DNA of 6,323 nt, taken from Planctomycetaceae bacterium (GTDB lineage: Bacteria; Planctomycetota; Planctomycetia; Pirellulales; UBA1268). Position 1 is the first letter of the stretch. Each line of letters starts with the position of its first letter. Under the pieces are notes generated by a model that saw only the letters and a program-made list of their open reading frames with translations, did no database searches and had not been told where the DNA came from. The translations under genes were made by a program, and so were the position numbers. Below, piece after piece: positions 5,738 to 6,323 of this stretch. The DNA lies in the NCBI GenBank assembly GCA_947440895.1, contig CANETO010000124.1:1-6323 (forward strand), given 5' to 3'.

Positions 5738-6286
5738 ATGCGATATTCCCCACTTTTGAACCTGATCGGCCGCTGGATGGCTGGAGTGGCGGGCGTGCTG
5801 CTGGTGCTCTTCGTCTGGGGCGGCTTCGAGATCCGTGACGAGACGGTCGAATCACCCCCGACACGTCCTGTGCGGCTCACTGCTGCGGCGCAGGAAACAG
5901 GCATGGGGATCGAATACGTCGAGGACTACGAGTCCGGATTGCGGCGGTCGGCAGCCGAAAACCGTCCACTCCTCGTCATCTTCCGCGCCGCGTGGTGCCA
6001 CTGGTGCGCGGAGTTCGCGCAGGGCACGCTCGTCGATCGGAGGCTGATCGGGCTCTCCAGAGAGTTTGTCTGCGTCGTAGTCGATGCCGATCGGCACGCA
6101 GCCGACTGCCGCCGGTTCGGCGTGAAGGAGTTTCCCACGGTGGTCGTGGCCACGCCGGAGGGACGCGAATGCCGTCGCTGGACCGGCTGCCCATCCGCTG
6201 ATGAACTCGTGGGTGCCATGGCCGACGCCCTCCCGACAGCCCGCACGGCGACAGCGGTCGATCACGACGCCGCCACGACGCGCTAG
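5738..6286 (+). CDS. Membrane-anchored thioredoxin-like protein (CHWC active site)
   Basis: This protein has 182 residues. An N-terminal signal anchor (about 11-30, GRWMAGVAGVLLVLFVWGGF, preceded by Arg) would place the rest in the periplasm. The thioredoxin fold covers about 56-163: strand RPLLVIF (76-82), active site AAWCHWC with Cys87 and Cys90, strand EFVCVVVDAD (109-118), the cis-proline loop EFPTVVV with Pro133, and a final helix PSADELVGAMADAL (152-165). The expected role is thiol-disulfide exchange on exported proteins. WCHWC differs from the WCGPC of classical thioredoxin and resembles thioredoxin_7/DUF255-type sites. Four further cysteines (112, 124, 145, 151) are present. The C-terminal tail (166-182) is disordered. 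ATG 5738 is chosen because it begins the anchor; no Shine-Dalgarno is visible, and the in-frame extension back to 5171 is antisense to the lipoprotein gene. Divergent from the TPR lipoprotein. Confidence 0.85.
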   Translation: MRYSPLLNLIGRWMAGVAGVLLVLFVWGGFEIRDETVESPPTRPVRLTAAAQETGMGIEYVEDYESGLRRSAAENRPLLVIFRAAWCHWCAEFAQGTLVDRRLIGLSREFVCVVVDADRHAADCRRFGVKEFPTVVVATPEGRECRRWTGCPSADELVGAMADALPTARTATAVDHDAATTR

Positions 6287-6323
6287 AGTGTGTTTGGTAG
6301 AGCACCGGCTTCGGGGGCGGCAA
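6287..6323. other. Right-edge tail, no gene called
   Basis: These 37 bases follow the thioredoxin-like stop. The stretch TTGGTAGAGCACCGGCTTCGGG resembles the D-arm and anticodon region of a tRNA, but the required D-stem and anticodon-stem pairings are not satisfied and the window ends before any T-arm. I see nothing else here. Confidence 0.3.

Noticed and set aside
6284..6323. Possible tRNA-Pro start at the right edge (GGTAGAGCACCGGCTTCGGG)
   Set aside because: The D-stem has a mismatch and an over-long loop, the anticodon stem CCGGC does not pair with the bases after the loop, and the rest is outside the window. It would also have to begin inside the preceding gene.

Overview
This is a GC-rich bacterial window carrying six protein-coding genes, with no rRNA, no convincing tRNA, no insertion sequence and no CRISPR array. 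The gene set is two exported tetratricopeptide-repeat (TPR) proteins, a double-module ABC-2 permease without its ATPase, a membrane-anchored thioredoxin-like protein, a small secreted Pro-rich protein and an unrecognised polytopic membrane protein. Together with the GC-rich codons and weak Shine-Dalgarno use, this suggests a planctomycete (Pirellulales-like). That assignment is an inference from gene style; no marker gene is present.

Layout from left to right. At 1-853 (minus) lies the N-terminal 284 residues of a multi-pass membrane protein that runs off the left edge. At 998-1360 (plus) is a small secreted protein. At 1376-2767 (minus) is a 463-residue exported TPR protein. At 2900-4576 (plus) is a 558-residue ABC-2-type permease made of two homologous halves. 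At 4589-5443 (minus) is a 284-residue TPR lipoprotein. At 5738-6286 (plus) is a 182-residue thioredoxin-like protein with a CHWC active site. The last 37 bases hold nothing I can call.

The strands alternate strictly (- + - + - +), so no two neighbours can share an operon mRNA. The three divergent spacers (854-997, about 2777-2899 and 5447-5737) must hold the promoters. The two convergent junctions are only 12-15 bases wide and each carries a GC-rich hairpin that could act as a bidirectional terminator. All six products are predicted to be membrane-bound or exported, so the region is about the cell envelope. A functional link is plausible only between the Cys-containing TPR lipoprotein and the divergent thioredoxin-like protein, and it is speculative.

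I found no clear novel multi-gene system. The items most worth a second look are a near-perfect 25-bp palindrome inside the permease gene (3842-3866), an 11-bp-arm inverted repeat inside the lipoprotein gene (4724-4756), a perfect 12-bp tandem duplication that doubles the lipoprotein start codon (5423-5446), a 12-pair bulged hairpin in the 5447-5737 spacer, and the orphan permease.
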